Source of the DNA: Triplophysa rosa
Taxonomy: Eukaryota > Chordata > Actinopteri > Cypriniformes > Nemacheilidae
DNA: 64,000 nucleotides
Assembly: GCF_024868665.1 (NCBI RefSeq)
Contig: NC_079892.1
Location: 10,180,251-10,244,250, forward strand
Reading direction: 5' to 3'
Of this stretch, positions 1 to 37,700 are shown one piece after another. The number at the start of each line of letters is the position of its first letter. Position 1 is the stretch's first letter. Position numbers and translations under genes: made by a program. Under the pieces are notes generated by a model that searched no databases, was not told where the DNA came from, and saw only the letters and a list, made by a program, of their open reading frames with translations.

Positions 1-307
1 TACAAAAAAGTAACACATTTGTGTTAGTGATGAATTAACACCGAAACACCCTTAAAGTCGAGATGGTTCACGACCCAAAATGAGTCATAGAATAGGAAAA
101 AATAGATTACATTTAAGTAGACTTACTAACTTTTATTAACTCCCTTTAAAAAGTCATGTGTCCATTGAAACTCTTCTGAATTTCTGCAAAACTTCATTTG
201 TCATATTGTAAAAGCTGGAAAATCAGCAGATGCCAGCAACGACATTTGACACGCTCTCATCAATGGCTAACATACATTATCGTCATATTAACATATTGAA
301 AAGCTAC

Positions 308-797
308 AGTTCACCTCAATTCTGTCATCATTTGCTCACCCTCAAGTTGTTTCAAATCTGTATACATTTCTTTGTTCTGTTAAACACATAAGAAGATATT
401 TCAAAGAATGTGAGAAACCAAACATTTCTGGGGCACCCTTTACTACCATAGTAGTTCCTTGTCCTACTACATTATTGAATAGTGCCCCAGAACTGTTTGG
501 GCACAAACATCCTTCTGAATATCTTTCTCTGTGTTCATCAGAACAAAGACATTTACACAGATTTGAAACAACGTGAGGGTGAGCAAATGATGACGCGGCT
601 TTCCTGTAGCTCAGTGGTTAGAGCATGGCACTAGCAACGCCAAGGTCATGGGTTTAATCCCAGGGATTGCACATATTTAGAAATGAATGTATAATATAAT
701 GCTATGTAAGTGGCTTTGGATAAAAGCGTCTGCCAAATGCATAAAATGTAAATGCAAAATGACAGAATTTTCATTTTTGGGTGAACTGTTCCTTTAA
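308..797. mobile_element. Palindromic MITE ('agttcacc' family) split by a SINE
   Basis: Left half has AGTTCACC..TCATCATTTGCTCACCCTCAAGTTG; the right half returns as its reverse complement (GAGGGTGAGCAAATGATGAC). The outer end 757-797 (GACAGAATTTTCATTTTTGGGTGAACTGTTCCTTTAA) is displaced by a SINE at 598-756. A very common teleost non-autonomous DNA transposon type. Confidence 0.75.
598..756 (+). mobile_element. tRNA-derived SINE nested in a MITE
   Basis: tRNA-like head with A box (TAGCTCAGTGG) and B box (GGGTTTAATCC), followed by the fish SINE tail GGCTTTGGATAAAAGCGTCTGCCAAATG. Flanked by ATGAC-like duplicated MITE sequence. Not a functional tRNA: no folded acceptor stem is visible. Confidence 0.8.
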
Positions 798-892
798 TAA
801 ATGAAGTATTTTGGTGCTGTGATGAGTTAATATTTTAACCTCGGATTAAGACTTTGTGTTTTATGTTGTCTAAACGTTGATTGGACATCTCA

Positions 893-24969
<24,077 letters not shown>

Positions 24970-25732
24970 TGATGACGACTGTGTCTCTGTAAACGGCGGA
25001 CAGTGAGGCAAACGCGTCTTGCAGTGTCCCTGGAGAACCACGCAGGCCAGGGGAAGCTGTGTGTTCTGAAACAAAGCCACAGACGATCAAATTTGATGCA
25101 CATGTTTCAACATGCTGCACAGCATTCCTCCACTTCCAAAAAATCCATTGCATCTTCCTAGTTTAAGCGTAATAGGAAATCAGACAATAAGTAACAGTTG
25201 TGACCCATGATGCAATGTGATAGTGTGACATAATATCATTTGGCACACAGGGGAATGACAGTCATCCAAAAAAAGAAATGCTGTGGGCAAATCCAAAAAC
25301 AAAAAAAACAAGAAAAACAGAGGTTTTAAATGGGTTGAGTAGACCTGTAATTAAAACTCATTGTGACTAAGTGACTTCCTTCAGAGGAAAATAAAGGTTT
25401 TGAATTATACAGTGAAACTGCCCTGGTTAGGTATATCCTGCTAGATAAGATCCAATGTTGAGCATTAATGCTATGAAAAACTGACCAGTTGCTGCTTTAT
25501 TATAACAATAATTTCCACAAAAAGTATAACAAAGATGTGTTTATAATACAACATACAATGTAGCTCATATTGCTTGCTATGCATATCTAAGCAGTTCATG
25601 ATAACCGTGAGAAAAATCCACATGCTATCTTTTCCTAATCCGTTACAACTTTTACAAAACAAACTGAATTGCCGTAGAGAATTATTATTATTTTTAAACT
25701 TTACAGTAGAAGAAAACTGTGAGATGTCTTAC

Positions 25733-25880
25733 CTTACGCAATTATACCTAAATGGACGTATTCCGCTGGCGCATAGTTCTGTCTGAGCGTCCGCTCGTGT
25801 GAGTGGAGCTTTTCAGCTGAGCGCACGCGCTTTTGTTGTCAGTCCGGCGCTCGCTCACACGCCACCTGTTGAGCTCAGCA
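25733..25880 (-). promoter_or_regulatory. dapk2: Candidate dapk2 non-coding first exon and promoter
   Basis: A GC- and CpG-richer island in AT-rich surroundings, about 0.7 kb upstream of the first coding exon. On the minus strand it ends at a strong donor, GCGTAAG|GTAAGA (25733/25732). It holds an NRF1-like GCGCGTGCGC core near 25822-25831 and a short upstream ORF (8 codons) that stops before the donor. Inferred; transcript data would settle it. Confidence 0.35.
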
Positions 25881-28590
25881 GTGATGTTCGATTCAATTAT
25901 GACTCGTTCATTTGAGTCGGTTCTTTCCTGATTCTGTCCAACAACTTCTCGTCGATTTTGAATGATTTGATAGAAATGTCGAGTCATAGGGTTTGGAATA
26001 TTGAAATTATTTACAGTCACCATGTTTACGGAAGACAGTAAGTTTATCAAAAGATACTTTAACATTTTTTTTCACACTCCCGTGTGATAATTTCGCCGCC
26101 TGTTGGATACTCTTTTTTCGCAGTTCACGTGAAAAAATCTGCCTCGGCAACTTAATATAAAAAAACTCCACGCAATCGTTCGCTTAATATTAGTCATAAG
26201 CATGCACAATTAAATTTACATTCAAGTAGGCACTGTTTATAGAATGATACATCTCACTAACTTTTAAAGTGCAGCGTATTACAGACACTTATTTAAATGT
26301 TTGCATGCCGTTGTTTTTTTCTTTTAGGGTTAACTTACGTCGCTGAAACTGAATAAACAGGATACTTATTACACACCGTTTCACTAATATCTGTAGTCTC
26401 CGCAGAACACATCGCTGTAACATTATTCACATGACTTTTACATGGCTTTCTTGGTTGTAGAATAAATTGCCGGTGCATAATTATGAAACTATAATTATTA
26501 ATAAATTCATATTAATTTATTAAAAATGTATACAAACAAGGAAGATGGCGCTTCTTTGGGTATAGTAGGCTTTTTAGGACTGTAGGAAAGACAAGCTGTG
26601 GTTTTGGCGCCCCCTTGCGCATGGAGGGCATGTGCGTGCGTTACATTTTGTTAACCCGCAAGATCTATCTCCGATGTCCATTGCAGTTAAAATGGATTTC
26701 GGAACATAAAAGGACACCTTAAAAAATGGATGATTTTATCTTTTAATTACAAAAGCTTTACAAAACAGAAAGGAATAAAGAGACGATAAGCCCCACATAG
26801 CCTCATTGTTCTGTAGCATGATTTGTTTTTATGCATCCTTTGTAACTCAAGCATTGTTCATGTAGAGACAGTTTAACAAATAACTTTTCAAAGCATACAA
26901 AGTGTCAATATTTGACATACTCCATGCATAAACAATTATTTGTGTATCGATACATGCAAAGTAAACGTTTCAGAAACATTCAAATAATTGAAAATAATTT
27001 GTGCACAGCAATGTGTTAGATATAGATCTGGGCAATGCATTGCATTGAACAACAGCAACATACAAATTGAAAACAATCTGTGCTATAAGACTTTGAAAAC
27101 AATCTGTGCTATAAGACAAACATTAACAGCTAAAAGGAATACATGGCTTATACAATAAATGGTGGAGATGTGTTGAAACTCGAATTTGTCAAATATTATT
27201 TATGCATGTTGGGTTTAGCTGGGCTTACAATAATTCAATCTTTGAAAGGTGTGCAAGTAACCTATGAGAAAAAATGATAAGAGACCAGCTCTCACAGATA
27301 TTGAACAGAAAATCTGTTTAATTATTCATTTGTATATCTTTCAGAGTCTTATAAGTAAGTCTCAAAACATATACTTGAAAAAGTCAAAATTATAAAATGC
27401 AGGAAAAAATTGTGCATTTAGTCCAATACAAAAACCGTTACTCTGTGTGTATGAATAGATTACAACAGGTAAAAAGACGTGTAAAGAAGAATAAAGTCTT
27501 TCCAAGCATACACATGTATAACAACAGTAAATGTCTTTAAAACATGCAAATTACAACATAAAAAAACGAACAAAGTACAAAAGTGTGACCGATACTGAAA
27601 TCAACAATCCCTCATCAATTGGGCCCTTAAGAAAATGTAACACATGGAACATAAAAACAACATGCTTGACACCCTCAAACAAACGACTTTCACACACTCT
27701 GGCTAAATATTTTCCAAATCATTATGGTCATTTTGAGCAGCATATGTTGTGTATATATAAACTATTATGAAAGATTTTAATGTTAGAATATAAAAACTAA
27801 GCATTATACCGCAACGCAATTTTGAAAACAATACAACAGCAAATGAGCATTGTTCTCGAAGAATCTAAATACAGAAAATACAGAAAAATACAAAAACCGA
27901 TGCTTGCAAAACCTGTTCAATTGTCATTTTTAATCACATCCAATGTCAACAGGAAGTTTTCAAAGAATCTTTCTTATTTCCTGATTTGAGAATTTGTGTG
28001 TAAAAATGACAAATAAAGTGATTTTAATAAAAGTACCAAATGTATAGGAAGAGGACCGGCCTTGTAAACATGCATCTGTCATACGTGTACCAGTTGAATT
28101 TATATCAAATGACTCTATTAAAAAGGCGATATGAAGTGTTGATATAAGAATGAGCAAAAGTATGTAAACAAACAATGGTAGGAATTTTTTAAAAGAGTGA
28201 CTTGTTGAAAGAGGAAATGTTGGTGTACAGGACTGTTCACCTTTCTATTTCATCCAGCATACTGTAAAAGTCTACAAATTTAGAAACTTCTCCGAACCAC
28301 ACCAGCAGAATCTTCACTGGCTCAATGCAATTACTTTAGTTACCATAATACTGCTTTTGGTCAATATGTACTAATGGATGGAATATTGGTAAGGCAATTC
28401 AAAACAATATAAAAGATACATATTGACGAATAAACAGCAATACTGTTCTATTGTCCCTGAAAGTCACATTTTGAAAAGCTGTCATACATCAATTATATGA
28501 TGTTGATTTCCTGTCAAATCTGAACATGGAAAAGTATAAGGCACTCTCTGATTGGTTCACCAGTTGCGCAGGTCCCTTATTGGTTGTGGT
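25881..28590. other. AT-rich intergenic region and tbc1d2b 3' flank
   Basis: No coding exon found. A small GC-rich patch with AAGATGGCGC (YY1-like) lies at 26540-26640. The part nearest 28590 is likely tbc1d2b 3' UTR; its end is not visible. A 25-bp tandem duplication (CAATCTGTGCTATAAGAC) lies near 27068-27118. Confidence 0.4.
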
Positions 28591-28786
28591 TTAGTTGTCT
28601 TCCTCATCGTCACTGATGAGCGTTCGGCCGTCCAGTGTGGCGTCTCTCTCCCGCAGGAAGGTCTGGCGGATAGCTTCCAGCTCGGTGAGTTCCAGACGAA
28701 CTTTCTCCAGGTGGAATGTACGCCGATTCTGGATCTGTCGCAGTGGGAAGGGATTCATGTCCACAAAGGCGATGCTCATCAACTTC
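28591..28786 (-). CDS. tbc1d2b: tbc1d2b last coding exon 13
   Basis: 196 nt including the TAA stop at 28591-28593. KLMSIAFVDMNPFPLRQIQNRR to the acidic tail SDDEEDN. Acceptor cctaacag|GAAGTT. The 3' UTR continues to lower coordinates; no AATAAA was seen on this strand, only ATTAAA candidates near 27317-27322. Confidence 0.93.
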
Positions 28787-31700
28787 CTGTTAGGAACACA
28801 AAGATCATACAGGTTTGAAAAGACAAGAGGGTTAGTAAATGATGACAGATTTTTCATTTTTGGGTGAACTGTTCCTTTAACATTGCAAAAGTCCATCAAA
28901 AGCTCGCACCTTGCATCCAAAATGGAATGCGTGAAGTAGCGGAGGTACTTAAAAATGGTCATTGGATCCTGGAGCTTTAAAAATTCCTCTTCTTTGTACT
29001 TGAAGAGTGCAAGAGCAAATCTGAATATAATCTGTCAAAATAAAGAGGTCAGGAACATCAAAACAAGTTATCATACATGGATAAATGTCAACATTTTTAG
29101 TAGAGTTTTTTTTTCCATACCTTGGGTCCTTCATAAAGAAAAGCATCCCAGATCTTAAAAAGAATATCACTGACCACGCTGTCCACAAACACCACCAGGA
29201 ACCAGTTAAAGGTGATGAGAGAGAAATCCACTTTATAATGCTCAAAATGAGCATGAAGTCTGGGTAACTTCTCATTCATTAGGTCCTTAAACACACGCTG
29301 ATCTACCTGCACCCAAAAACATCAACACAAGATGTTTTCTTTCATCGAAGACCTTATTTGCTGTTGACTACAACCACATGATAGCAACGAATAAGGCAGA
29401 ACTAGCAGCATGCCAATAATATGGTCTCAATTAAAAAGCACTTTATTGGTTGTTAACCACGATCTGAGGTTATATAAGGCCAAAATGTGGCAACTTTGTC
29501 TGACAAACACATAACCATGTCCTGACAACAGGAAACATGTGTGAAAGATGACAGAATAGAAAAACGTGCTGTTAGCTTGATGCTTGTGAGTCATACCCTG
29601 CAGACAATGACATATGCTCGGTTCCAATTTTAAAACCGTGGCAGTGTTTTTGGGGGGGATTTTGGACTGTGAGGAAGAAGTCAAGCTTGCGACAGTACCT
29701 GTGAGCCCAGCAGTGTTTTGGTGTAATAGTCGCGTGGCATGAAAACCTCCACAATGGCAACGAGACACCAGAAAGCGTCTTCTTGATCCAAGTACAGAAG
29801 TGTAATGGCTGCCAGTCTGAATTAATGAATAAGAACCCAAACAAATCAGATCTGGACACTTTAACATGCTGATTATGTTTCTTTTTTTGTTGAAAAAATA
29901 TCAGAAGTAACATTTCTTTAAAAATGAGATTAAGAGGTGAACCCAGTAAACTGTTGTGTCACTAAAAGGGATAGTTCACCCAAAAATGAAAATTCTGTCA
30001 TCATTTACTCACCCTCAGGTTCTTCCAATCCTGTATAAATGTGTTTGTTCTGCTAAACACAGGAAGGAAGATATTTGGAAAAATGTCAGTAAGCAAACAG
30101 ATCTCATCCCCCATGTACTGCAATAGTAGGGAAAATAAACACTATGGGAGTCTATGAGGGATGAGATCTGTTTGGTTAATAAAATTCTTCCAAATATCTT
30201 TCTTTGTGTTTAGCGGAATGAGGAAATTTAGACAGGTTCGGAACAATCTGAGGGTGAGTAAATGATGACAGATTTTTTGTTTTTGGCCGAACTATCCCTT
30301 TAAAGGTGCAGTAAGCGTATGAACTTGAAATAGTTTGGATCTACTACCTGTTGAGGCCTTGGCAGTATCCAATGTCTGGATTCCTCCAGGAAAAAGCCAG
30401 CAGGACGTTTCTGAGTTTCTGGATTCCCTCCAAGTCAGGGGAGGCGTAATGCTTATTATTAGGAAGTGTACGCAAGAGGTCCAGTTCGATCTGCTTGCAG
30501 GCCGGGTTGGGTTTATCATTCGCCATGCTCAGAAGGTTCTGATAATAATCCTTCGGCTGGCTGTCACGCATCTTCTTTACGTGGAAGTTTACGCACCAGG
30601 TCCACACCTTGGATCGGTGGATATGAGGCACGCCGCTTCGCATCAGCGCCTTCAGGTCTGGAGATCGAACCATCTCTCTGTTCATGGTGATGGCCAGGTA
30701 GTTGTCCCACTTCACTCGAACCGATGTCTCCTGGTCTGTTAGGGAAAAGGACCTTAGGTCCAGTGCTCTCTTTTTAGCTTCAAGTTTTTCTTCGTCATCT
30801 TCCTCTTCTGGGACCGTCTTGAAGCCATAAATGTCGTACTCACTAATTGATAAAACGACAAAACGTTATTATTGATTGCATGGTTTTCGTTTAATTTTCA
30901 TACATCATAGAAAAAAAGTCTCAAGTCATTAAATGTTTCATGGTTTTGAGAGACTAAAATTGTTTATGTATGTAATGAAACAAATGCACTTATAAGAAAC
31001 AGTTAATACATGAATTCTATCATGCTTTTTTAGACATGTACCTATGATGATATTTTTGAAAGTACGCTGAAGTACCACATACAGTAATTACCACAGTACA
31101 GTACATTCATTCCAGTTTCATAGAATTATCATTTGATAACATAACAAAAAGTACTTTAGTGACAAAATACGAGCATGGATGTTCAGGTGGTTTTACTGCA
31201 GGCAGAACCAGGAAATTCCCTTGTTGATCTAGACGATGTATTTCAAATTATTAACATGACTAAACATGTTTTTGAAACTGTATCTTTGAAAGGGTGGCAA
31301 AACAAAGGGTTGTTCAAACGAAATTCTAAAGAAATACAGTGCTGGTTTTGTGGGCAAGAAACATTTCGTCCTGATTAGAGGCCAGATTCACAAAACATTC
31401 TTAGACATTTCTTAGAACATATTTGAATACAAATATTTTGTATTACCAAAGAAGTCTTAAGAAAGTTCTTATCTCAAGACTGAGAAATCAAATACTCAAA
31501 AAAATAAACAATTAAAAGAAAATAACTGGACTATGGATGGATTAAAGGGATAGTTCACCCCAAAATAATTTTGTTGTTCTGCCAAACAAAGAGATATTTG
31601 GAAGAATGTTTGTAATCAAACAGTTCTGGGGCACTACTATAGTAGGAAAAAATATCAAATATGGTAGTCAATGTTGCTCCAGAACTGGTTAGTTTCCCAA

Positions 31701-34700
31701 TTCTTTAAAATATCTTCCTTTGTATTACGCATAACAAAGAAACTTAGAGGCCGTCTACACAGAGCGCGCTTAGCTTTATACGTAAAGATTTTGTATCGTA
31801 TCGGCCTTTCGTCCAGAAAAATCCGGCGTTCGGGAGCCTGAAACTGCTTTTTTTTTTGTTTTACACCACCCTTGCGTTTTCGTGTGTGCAGCAGATCCGT
31901 ATATTTTCTGAAACGATGATGTCTTCACCCCAGCGCAAAAAGTTTATGCGCATGCTCAAAGTCGTCTTCTCTTTTTTTAGTGCATCTCTGTGGCAGAATT
32001 ACAGCTCCACATACTGATTTGGCGTGTATACTACATCGTTTTGAGTCGGTTTCAGTGGTTTCGTGTGTACGCATATATTTTTTATGAGGGTGAGTAAATG
32101 ATTAGGGATGCACTGAAATGAAAATTCTTGGCCGAAGCCGAATAAAAATGAAACACTTGGCCGAAGACCGAATACCGAACACGGCTTTGCGCATTTCTTC
32201 TATTATTTAGCCAATTTTTACACTATTGCATAAACTGAATGGTCAAAATGTGCTTTTTATATTTTGTCTCGCTTTTCAAAATAATACAATATAACTTAAA
32301 ATAAAATTGAACAAAACAAGTAATCTACATAAAAAAATAGAGCCCCCTCTCCCTTCTTGAATAGCTTATATTAGGCCTATAACTGACTGCTGTACTCTGT
32401 ACCCCTATAACAAAACACTTCATTAAAAAGTGTCATTCAACATTATAAGCTAAAAACATGAATTTGAATAAACGAAAATTGTTGGATTATTATAGGCTAC
32501 ACTGCAAAATGACTTAAAGATAAAAATAACATGCAAGCAATTCTGACTGACAACCATTTCAGTTCACGTTTCTCCACCAAACTCCGCCCACAAAAGTTGA
32601 CTGTTCTCTCAGAAGGTGTACTCAGGGCCGGGATGCACAGAGCATACTTTGACAAGCTGTTTAGTACAGGGAACTGTGTGCACACGACCACTGTATGATG
32701 TCAAAGGATGTCGCGAGTGGCGGGGCTACTGTCAGACCACCCGCACCAGTCTGAAGTACACAAGTTACCGACCGGTAAAGACGCTTTCGGTTGCCGAACA
32801 TTCGGTGCATCCCTATAAATGATGACAGAATTTTCTTTTTTTGGTGAACTATTCCTTTAAAATATGGATACCCTCACAGTTGAGGTAGAAAAAAAATCCT
32901 ACATGTGACAGTGAAACTTTATAAGCATGAGTTGCTTGTTGCTTCAAAAAGGATAATGTACAAATTTGTGTGTTTTAATTCTCAAGAAAAATTAAGCTGT
33001 TCTTGAGAAAATACTTGAAAACTTTGTAATGAACCTTCTTGAGGTCCATATTTTATAATACTGTCCGATAATATGTTAACCTTTCTTGAACCAAAACCAT
33101 ATGTCAATGTACACAATTAATTTTTACATAACGCTTTTCCCAGCATGGGTTTTTTAGCTCCTGACATGTTCAAAAGAGACTGTGATACCTGACGGCATTG
33201 GGTTTGAGGATGGTGTGCTCCTGCTGATCTGTACTCTCCACCTGCAGTGCTTCTTCCAGTAAGCGAGAGATGACATCTCCACTATGACTCTGTTCTGACC
33301 CGGAGCAAACAGGAGACTTCACTTCCTGCAGTAGAACCAGGTACTTACTCTCCACCTGACACAACTTGGCCACCAAACTCGTATACTATAAGAGCAGAGA
33401 TATACAAAATGATACCACAGCAAACATCACCAGGACAAAAGAATTCTGGGAAAAGGAAATGCTAACATGGCACATAATGAAAAAGAATCTGCAAACAAAA
33501 CATCCAGGATGCATTGCATGCAATGAGCAGCTGTCACAGCTGTACTTCCTTCAGGAGAATTTAAGACTGTTGTATACAAACACACACACAGACCTTCACT
33601 TCTAGAATCTTCTCTCTAGCTTCAGCTTTTCGTCGCAAGACTGTCAACTCCAGGATTTCTTTGTTCAGGAAGTTATTCTGGGATTTGTAGCCTTGGAGAC
33701 TGTCCTGGAACAATGTTAATATCCAAAGTTGAGGCACCACAAAGCATGTAAACAAATCAAGCTGAACCTCTATATATTATTTTTAGACACAATATCTGCC
33801 GTCTTAAATTCAAGTTTATTTTTCTTACTATGGAAGTATATCACTGCCATTAGCAAAAAAGCATGTTGAATTACCACTAATCAAAAATAAATCAGTTGCA
33901 TTACCAGTGCTTGCATTTTTAGAGTCTGCAATTCAATATGGTTGTATAATTAAGCTGTGAAAATTTCAAACTGAAACATTTCACACACATTTTCAGCATT
34001 TAAAAATTCAATAATCAAAATTCACCTTTAAATTTCATTTATAATCAAAAATAAATCAGTTGCATTACCAGTGCTTGCATTTTTAGAGTCTGCAATTCAA
34101 TATGGTTGTACAATTAAGCTGTGAATATTTCAAACTGAAACATTTCACACACATTTTCAGCGTTTAAAAATTCAATAATCAAAATTCACCTTTAAATTTC
34201 ATTAAAAAATGTCAACTTGTTTTAAAATGCAGCCTTTAATATTCGACAGACAATTTCCAGTCCATATTATTTCAGTTTAAAAATTTGCTTCCACAAATTC
34301 AGTGGTTCAAATTCGAGTTTCACATCCTGGATTCCCAGGAGAAGCAATAGAGCGCCGATTCCTCCTATGCATGATCTCTACCTGCTGCCTGACCGCTTCA
34401 CCAGCATGTGGTGCAAGTCGGTTCTGACGAAGACCAAAGCAAGAAATGCAGATACTTTTTATATGCTGACCGCACAGTCCACTCATCTGCTCAATTAAGT
34501 GAATTCATTTGTTCTCATTGATATCTTCTTACGCATAATCAACATTTCAGCACATCATGTTCACATAAATCTTATGCATCATTAGCATTTAAAGGACATT
34601 TGTTGTGTTTAAAGCGGTCAAATAACTGTGATCTCAACAAGAAGCTTGTTGACAGCCTCTCTGATTTTAACGCGTAGTAGGCTACTCTCCTACTATGTGC

Positions 34701-37700
34701 ATCTGTTTATTTGATTGTAGCAGCAATCTCTACTAGCTTTCTTTTTATTTTCCTCGCTTGATCTTGTTTTATTTTGCGTCTCTCATAAAATGCTGGATGT
34801 GAATTGTGGAAACGTTCGTTGTTGTTTTTTTGTTAATACGAGACTAAAACTGATCTTTTAGCGTGCTTAGAATTTCATATTTTTTTTCAGTGTAAACCTA
34901 ACCTGCATATAGAATTTACTCATATTCTCAGTGATTTACAGTACATTCGAGTTATACATTTTGTATGTGTTCGGTAACACTTTACAATAAGGTGCTTTTA
35001 GTTAACAGTAGTAAATGCATTAGCTAACAATGAACAATTTCGTTTTTCAGCATTTATTAATCCTAGTTCATGTCAATACAGTTATTCATCTTAATTTATG
35101 GTGCATTAACTAATGTTAACAGTGACAACGTTTGATTTTAATAATGTATTAGTAAATGCTTAAATTAACATGAATTAATATTAATAAATGCTGTAGAAGT
35201 ATTGTCCATTATTAGTTCATGTTAGCTAATGCATTAACTAATTGTTAACAAATAGCACTTTATTGTAAAGTGTTACCGTGGGTTCTATGAAAATCAAACC
35301 TATGAACTTTGTGCTGCTAATGCAATATTTTAGCAACCGAACTACAGCAACAAAAACCTGATTTCTAGGAATTCTTGCACAAAACTTTGGCAACATCTGA
35401 ATTTACTAATGTTGTCAAATACAAGCTTAAAGTGTTACCAAAACTTTTACTTAAAACCAATATTTCACCCTAAGCGCCCCGTTCACATATTCAAAATATT
35501 AAAAAACATGTCATTCAGAAACAGCTATTGAAGTGCAGTTTTGTGTAGGATAAAACCGGTTCTTGTACTACCTTCAGGATGTCCAGCTCTTGTTTCTCTC
35601 TGCTGGCACCAGGCGAGCTGCATTCACCAGACGGGTTTCCACCTTCGTCGCTCTGCTGTGAAAGTTTCATGATGACTTCGTCCTTTGCCTGAATGGTCTC
35701 CATGAGCATGCCGAGCCGCTCGTTTATCTCCCCCACTTTAATCTTCAACCCTTTCAGCTCCTTCTGGAGACTCTCCTTCTCCAAAGCCAGCCTCTCCATA
35801 TGACCGCAGAGATCCTTGATCTGTCCTTCTCGCTCTCCCAGGGCTTTAGCCTCCTCGCTCTGGTTATTGTTGTCTGGCCCCATGCTCCCTGACTGGCCTG
35901 CTGAACGCCAGTCGCATTGAGAGCTCCGTAACGTTTGCTGGAGGAGACGAACCAGCTCCTGAAGGAGGGCACAATGGTATATGAAACACAAACCTTTACA
36001 GTGACCCATCAATCGCTCACGCTACTCAAACACACATCAGCTGAAGGGGCCAAACAAACCCAGGTTTCTTTGTTTCATTGATCAATCAATCTTTAAAGTC
36101 TATTCACAGGGTCAAAGGTTGCTGTAATACATTAGTACATGATGCAGAAATTCAGATCTTCAATTGGTGCATGGGGCATAATTCTGCCTTTCTTTCATTT
36201 TTAAAGGGGTCATATGGCACGAATACGTGTTTTTCTGTGTCTTTGGTGTGTTATAAGTTGCCCATGCATGTATTAGATTGCAATTTAAATTAATCCCTGC
36301 GTTTCAGAGAGGCGGGGCAAAGAGGAGATTCAAACATGCACGGTATGTGGAAAAAACAGCGTTTTTTTAACCTTAAATCGTGTATACACATTGCATTACA
36401 TCTAAAACAAACCATAATATTCATTTTAGCCTTGTCATTTGACCCCTTTAAAGTGTAATACCAAGTCTAGTTGGGTTAGTTCTTATTAACTAGTATATTA
36501 TGTGTATATGCATATATGTATTTTAACAAGCACACGTTCTTCATCTTAATGAGATATAACAGCATTGTGTACTGTTATGTACTGTTACTGTCATAAAATA
36601 GGCAATTTAGTGCTTGGAATTGTGCAAATCCTTATGAGTACATGTGTTAATAAATCAATAAAGTGGTTTGCGGTCAGAATACAAACTCTATTGTTCATTG
36701 TTATAGGCCAAATTATTCAAGTTGTTAAGGACAGCTCAGAGCTAAAGGGAAACTCTTCTCATCTGCACACAAACAGCACAAAAACAATACCCGTTTTGTG
36801 GTTCTCAGACGCCTTGCTTTAGATCTGATGAAACCTTTACAGAAAAGCACACAGAGCACCATTCACAATTGTATCTAAAGTTACAGGGATATATTGCATC
36901 AAAGCTTACTGTTATTTTGACATCATACATGCAGAAGAACACAGAAGGGGAAGTCCAATTTACATATAGCGACTTACAAATGCGGAACATTTATTAGAAC
37001 CAAAAAAAGAGGAACTGATGACAAATACCTCTGACAAACCACTGTTATGGGCAGCGGTGCGCCCCTGCTGACAAATGTTACAGCATCAGAAAATACTATA
37101 GCCAAAAATAAATATTCTGTCATCATTTATTTATCCTCATGTCGTTAAAACTTTCTTTCTTCTGTGGAACACAAAAGAAGATATTTTGAGAGGTTCTTGT
37201 GTTCATACAATGAAAGTCAATGTGCAGCATTGATGTTTGGTTCCCAATGTTCCTCAAAATATATATTTTTTGTGTTCCGCAGAAGAGTCATTAGCTTGTA
37301 ATGACATGAGGGTGAATAAATGATGATTTTCATTTTGGGGTGAACTATCCCTTTAAGTAGCTTTTCAGTAAAAAGCAGGCCCTGTTTTTATTTATATTTT
37401 TGCTTTTGGCAGATGCTTTTATGCTAAAGTGCATTCAAGCTATTTATTTAATCGGTACGTGTGTTCCCGTGTGAATCGAACCCATGACCAATGCGATGCA
37501 AAAGCAACGCTCTACATCTGAGCATTATTGATCTGATTCTTCAGTAAATATATCTTACCTTCTGACTGGCGAGCTCCTCCTGGAGGCAGGTCTCTTGCTC
37601 CTGCAAGCGGATGATCTCCTCCTGTTGGCTCTGAATGCGGAGCTGAAGTTCGGATGTCTTGGTTCCGTTGCATTCAACCGGTGAGCTCTCCGAGCTGCGG

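Larger units (their letters stand above)
31543..32860. mobile_element. Composite MITE with two nested DNA elements
   Basis: Outer MITE ends (TTAAAGGGATAGTTCACCCC at 31542 and TTGGTGAACTATTCCTTTAA to 32860) are pushed apart by an element of about 340 bp (31747-32090, starting GGCCGTCTACACAGAGCGCG) and by a hAT element (32103-32815). In the tbc1d2b intron between exons 9 and 8. Confidence 0.75.

Noticed and set aside
598..670. Possible tRNA gene
   Set aside because: A and B boxes are present but the body continues into a SINE tail, the acceptor stem is not paired, and a second dispersed copy exists at 19493.
35279..35571. Extension of tbc1d2b exon 6 past LDILK (VVQEPVLSY...)
   Set aside because: A good GTAGTA donor sits at 35571 and the next exon (DSLQGYK) joins in phase; the extension is intron read-through.
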